Source of the DNA: Deltaproteobacteria bacterium
GTDB lineage: Bacteria; Desulfobacterota; Desulfomonilia; UBA1062
Assembly (NCBI GenBank): GCA_029547185.1
Contig: JAKPPU010000212.1
Span: 60,852-124,851, forward strand
DNA length: 64,000 nt
Direction: 5' to 3'
Shown: piece after piece, positions 61,489-64,000 of the stretch
Layout: each line of letters opens with the position of its first letter
How positions within the stretch are numbered: position 1 is the first letter of the stretch
Translations under genes and position numbers: made by a program
Notes under the pieces: generated by a model
What the model was told of the DNA's origin: nothing
The model's input: the letters and a program-made list of their open reading frames with translations, nothing else
The model's database searches: none

Positions 61489-62009
61489 CTTCTCCCATTC
61501 TGCGATACAGTCTGCCAGAATATTTTTTTAAAGTCGGCTATTATATTATCGAAAAAATATCTCAAAATCGAATGTTTTTTTCTCTGCGGTGAAAAAATTT
61601 AATCAGGGGAGAATGAGGCCTTTAATGGCGAGATAGAACCCTTAAGATAGGAAGAAGTTAAAGTAATTATAGAACCCTCAACGAGTAGAGATCTTTGTTT
61701 GTACCATAAAACAGGATGACACTCCCATTGAGTAGAAGTTGACAGGCATGTATTATTGAAGTAATTTTTATAAAATCAGAATATCCGGAGTGAATCGAAG
61801 ATGAAGAACAGCCGCTAAAGGAAAATGTCCCCTGGCCACAGACATTCGAGGAAAAGCCATCGGCTCTTCCTGAACACAGGCATTTTAGATCGGGGATCGT
61901 ACACAGCGGCTGTTCAACACCATTCAAATTATCCATCGCACCTGTTCATGGGCCGCTGTGGGATCATCCCTTCCTGAATCAGCCTGTTTGAATATAAAAG
62001 GTGCAAGCA
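61489..62009. other. AT-rich intergenic region between the ATP-grasp and ABC-F genes
   Basis: 521 bases. On the minus strand TATAAT (61545-61540) with a weak -35 TTTTGA 16 bases upstream is a likely promoter of the ATP-grasp gene. An 89-codon minus-strand frame (61667-61936), rich in Cys and Ser, has no start signal or recognisable domain, and I do not call it a gene. Confidence 0.5.
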
Positions 62010-63515
62010 ATGACGTATCATCCCGTTTTACGTTTCGAGGACGTGAGTTTTTCCTATTCATCTATGACAGGTGAACTTTTCAGCGAAATAAATATCCATT
62101 TCTCGATCGGATGGACAGGGATTGTCGGCCCTAACGGCACCGGCAAGACCACCCTCCTACTATTGGCTTGTGGAAAGCTCAGGCCCGACCATGGCTTCAT
62201 TGCCATGCCGGACTTATCCAGCTATTGTCCGCAACGAACGGACGACCCGCCCGAAGGGGCAGAGTCACTCATGGCCGCCAACGACCGCGATTCACTCATA
62301 TTGAAAGCGGACCTCGATCTGAAGCAGGAAGACCTGCTTCGATGGGAGACATTGAGCTATGGCGAGCGGAAGCGTTTTCAGATTGCGGCAGCACTGTACG
62401 GGCAACCTGATCTGCTTGCCCTGGACGAACCCACTAATCATCTGGATTCAGACACGCGAAGTCTGCTGTACCGTGCCCTGAGAAAATACAAGGGAATCGG
62501 CCTGCTCGTTAGCCACGATCGGGAATTGCTGGATAATCTCTGCAGGGAATGTGTCTTTATTGACCCCCCCTCTGCGATACTGCGACCGGGCAATTACTCA
62601 TCCGGAGCTGAGCAGGCCCGACTTGAGAAGGCCTCTGCAATGAAACGGCACAATGACGCCAGAGACAAGCTGGACAGGATCGAACGAGAGCACGCCAGGC
62701 GGAAACACATGGCAACAAAATCGGCTCACATGAACCCCAAAAGGCACCTCTCTCCCAAAGATCGCGATGCAAGGGCAAAGGTGAACGGTGCAAAACTGAC
62801 CGGCAAGGATGCAGTTCAGGGAAAGTTGCAAAAGCAGCTGGACGGCCGCCTGCGGAAGGCAAGGGAAGAGTTTGATAAAACCCCAGTGAAAAAGGAATAT
62901 CCTACAGGAATCGTCGTCTTGGGCAGTGTTTGCCCGAGGGTTTCTTTGCTGAACCTGCCGGCAGGGTATCTGCCTTTGGGCGAACAGGTAAGGCTGATAT
63001 ATCCGGACCTGAACATGGGGCCTCGCGACCGTGTCGCACTGACAGGCCCCAACGGATGCGGAAAAACAACCCTGATCACTGCTATTTTCTCTTCTCTTTC
63101 TCTGCCGGATGACCGGGTAACGTATCTGCCGCAGGAGATACTGATTGATGAATCCATGAGGCTATTGGAAGAATTGCGCAGTATGTCCGGAGAAAAACTG
63201 GGCTGGGTGATGAATATCGTGAGCCGCCTGGGCTCCAGACCGGAACTGCTTCTGGAAAGCAAGCTGCCCAGCCCCGGCGAGGCACGGAAAATCATGCTTG
63301 CTCTCGGTCTGTTGAAAGAGCCATGGCTGATGATGATGGACGAGCCTACCAATCACCTCGACCTGATTTCGATTGAGTGTCTGGAAAGCGCTTTGGCCGA
63401 CTGCCGGTGTGCTTTACTTTTGATCAGCCATGACCGGAAATTCCTTGAAGCACTGACGCAGACCCACTGGGAGATATCAAAAATGGAAAACGATTACGCC
63501 TTGAATATTTTTTAA
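62010..63515 (+). CDS. ABC-F family ATPase (duplicated ABC domains)
   Basis: Read from the ATG at 62010 (an in-frame GTG is three codons earlier) the protein has 501 residues. Two ABC domains lie in one chain: Walker A GPNGTGKTTLLLLA, signature LSYGERKRFQ and Walker B LLALDEPTNHLD; then GPNGCGKTTLITA, PSPGEARKIM and LMMMDEPTNHLD. A charged linker with many Lys/Arg joins them, and no membrane segments are present. ABC-F proteins act on ribosomes, as translation factors or antibiotic-resistance proteins. This copy is shorter than EttA and lower in GC than the window average; which subtype is unclear. Confidence 0.9.
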   Translation: MTYHPVLRFEDVSFSYSSMTGELFSEINIHFSIGWTGIVGPNGTGKTTLLLLACGKLRPDHGFIAMPDLSSYCPQRTDDPPEGAESLMAANDRDSLILKADLDLKQEDLLRWETLSYGERKRFQIAAALYGQPDLLALDEPTNHLDSDTRSLLYRALRKYKGIGLLVSHDRELLDNLCRECVFIDPPSAILRPGNYSSGAEQARLEKASAMKRHNDARDKLDRIEREHARRKHMATKSAHMNPKRHLSPKDRDARAKVNGAKLTGKDAVQGKLQKQLDGRLRKAREEFDKTPVKKEYPTGIVVLGSVCPRVSLLNLPAGYLPLGEQVRLIYPDLNMGPRDRVALTGPNGCGKTTLITAIFSSLSLPDDRVTYLPQEILIDESMRLLEELRSMSGEKLGWVMNIVSRLGSRPELLLESKLPSPGEARKIMLALGLLKEPWLMMMDEPTNHLDLISIECLESALADCRCALLLISHDRKFLEALTQTHWEISKMENDYALNIF

Positions 63516-63795
63516 ACAGCCCCCTGAAGGACATTGGGTCTTAAATGATACTTACAGTAAGTCCTATTCAGATATCGATACCTTCAGGCCTTATTTAAGA
63601 GTGTCAATGGCGTGAAGTTATCTCTAGTCTGTAAATAAGGAAGATATCGTCCGGAGATCTTTACAGGGTATTCGAGTATACCGATTAGAGAGATCTATAA
63701 AGGATCATAGTTCCTTAAGGGGAATAGATTCGACATAAACAAGCCATGGAAGGCTGTTCAGGGAGATAGTAGCTTGCATAATTGCTTGAAACCAA

Positions 63796-63851
63796 TGCCC
63801 GAGACCGGACTCGAACCGGTACAGTGTCGAACACCGAGGGTTTTTAAGTCC
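63796..63851 (-). repeat. 3' half of tRNA-Leu(UAA), probable integration attachment site
   Basis: The minus strand reads anticodon loop CTTAAAA, a variable arm CGGTGTTCGACACTG, T arm ACCGGTTCGAGTCCGGT and acceptor CTCGGGCA. The 5' half is missing: upstream bases do not form the D arm or acceptor 5' strand, and the anticodon 5' strand does not pair. No CCA is encoded. Such 3' halves are left when an element integrates by a tyrosine recombinase into a tRNA gene. Confidence 0.75.
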
Positions 63852-63866
63852 GTTCAAGCACTCCGG

Positions 63867-63891
63867 AAGAGGGGGCCGAAAGCCCCCTCTT
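63867..63891. terminator. Strong GC-rich hairpin near the tRNA-Leu half-site
   Basis: AAGAGGGGGC and GCCCCCTCTT pair perfectly around CGAAA. The following CTCCTTAT gives only a weak T-run, so its role as terminator is likely but not certain. Confidence 0.6.
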
Positions 63892-64000
63892 CTCCTTATA
63901 CTGCAAGGATACATGCCGTTTTGCGGATATAGCATCAAGTTTGCTTTTGTTAAGCTTTTTTTGATGCTTTTAAGGCGGCACGGTTACAGTTTTAGTTACA

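Larger units (their letters stand above)
63516..64000. other. Right-end region with tRNA-Leu half-site
   Basis: 485 bases without a supported gene. 63516-63795 holds nothing I recognise. Then come the tRNA-Leu fragment, a strong hairpin, and at the edge a minus-strand frame that enters from outside and would end VTKTVTVPP at a TAA (63972-63970); this is too short to call. Confidence 0.5.

Noticed and set aside
61667..61936. 89-codon Cys/Ser-rich minus-strand frame
   Set aside because: Lies in AT-rich intergenic sequence with no start signal; composition does not look like a coding region of this genome.
63796..63885. Complete tRNA-Leu gene
   Set aside because: Only the 3' half fits; the acceptor 5' strand, D arm and anticodon 5' strand are not present in the bases upstream.

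Overview
The window looks like the chromosome of a strictly anaerobic, GC-rich deltaproteobacterial lineage (Desulfobacterota in current taxonomy, perhaps a syntroph or sulfate-reducer relative). This placement is an inference from gene content: pyruvate:ferredoxin oxidoreductase followed by a HoxEFU/NuoEFG-like diaphorase, a HesB-like selenoprotein, a PEP-CTERM-style exopolysaccharide (EPS) export operon, sigma-54 two-component regulation, GTP-type PEP carboxykinase and a trehalose operon. No rRNA gene, CRISPR array or intact transposase gene is visible.

Layout. 1-4.8 kb: 3' part of porA, then porB and three diaphorase genes, closed by a strong terminator. 4.9-11.2 kb: a lone CheB-type methylesterase, a CheB-CheR-PAS fusion and a multi-PAS histidine kinase. 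11.6-13.1 kb: ffh (SRP GTPase). 13.1-22.3 kb: GAF/PAS kinase, sigma-54 response regulator and an EPS export set (Wza-like protein, beta-barrel, chain-length protein, AAA ATPase fused to LysM and SPOR, tyrosine kinase). 22.4-25.3 kb: apparently leaderless comF, an unknown gene, and a DUF2520-RfaE2 fusion. 25.3-29.4 kb: beta-barrel protein and lipoprotein (minus strand), polyprenyl synthase and a CbpA-like DnaJ protein (plus strand). 29.6-34.5 kb: seven small exported proteins on the minus strand, six with ComEA-type helix-hairpin-helix (HhH) domains and one Gly/Tyr/Thr repeat protein. 34.8-39.0 kb: DUF5752, TreT, OtsB and OtsA in one overlapping operon. 39.2-48.1 kb: a lipoprotein gene interrupted by an amber codon, a MoxR/CoxE pair, acyl-CoA dehydrogenase-like protein, TetR regulator, saccharopine dehydrogenase-like protein, a 196-bp nested palindromic element and an FGGY kinase. 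48.2-58.8 kb: AhpF-like reductase, deoxyribosyltransferase-like protein, CPBP-like membrane protein, PIN/AbrB toxin-antitoxin pair, GH13 hydrolase, YbaK-type deacylase, HesB-like selenoprotein, a Crp/Fnr remnant, a 2-hydroxyacid dehydrogenase and pckG. 58.8-64.0 kb: DJ-1/PfpI protein, a JAMM metalloprotease-like protein, an ATP-grasp ligase, an ABC-F ATPase and a 3' half of tRNA-Leu that probably marks the edge of an integrated element continuing past the right end.

The strongest candidate for something undescribed is the array of exported HhH proteins. They share a DNA-binding-type core but differ in anchors and low-complexity tails; several have a similar leader and a similar terminator hairpin. 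The in-frame UGA selenoprotein, the DUF2520-RfaE2 and ATPase-LysM-SPOR fusions, the nested palindromic element and the tRNA-Leu half-site also merit checking. All functional calls come from reading motifs; no database search was run.
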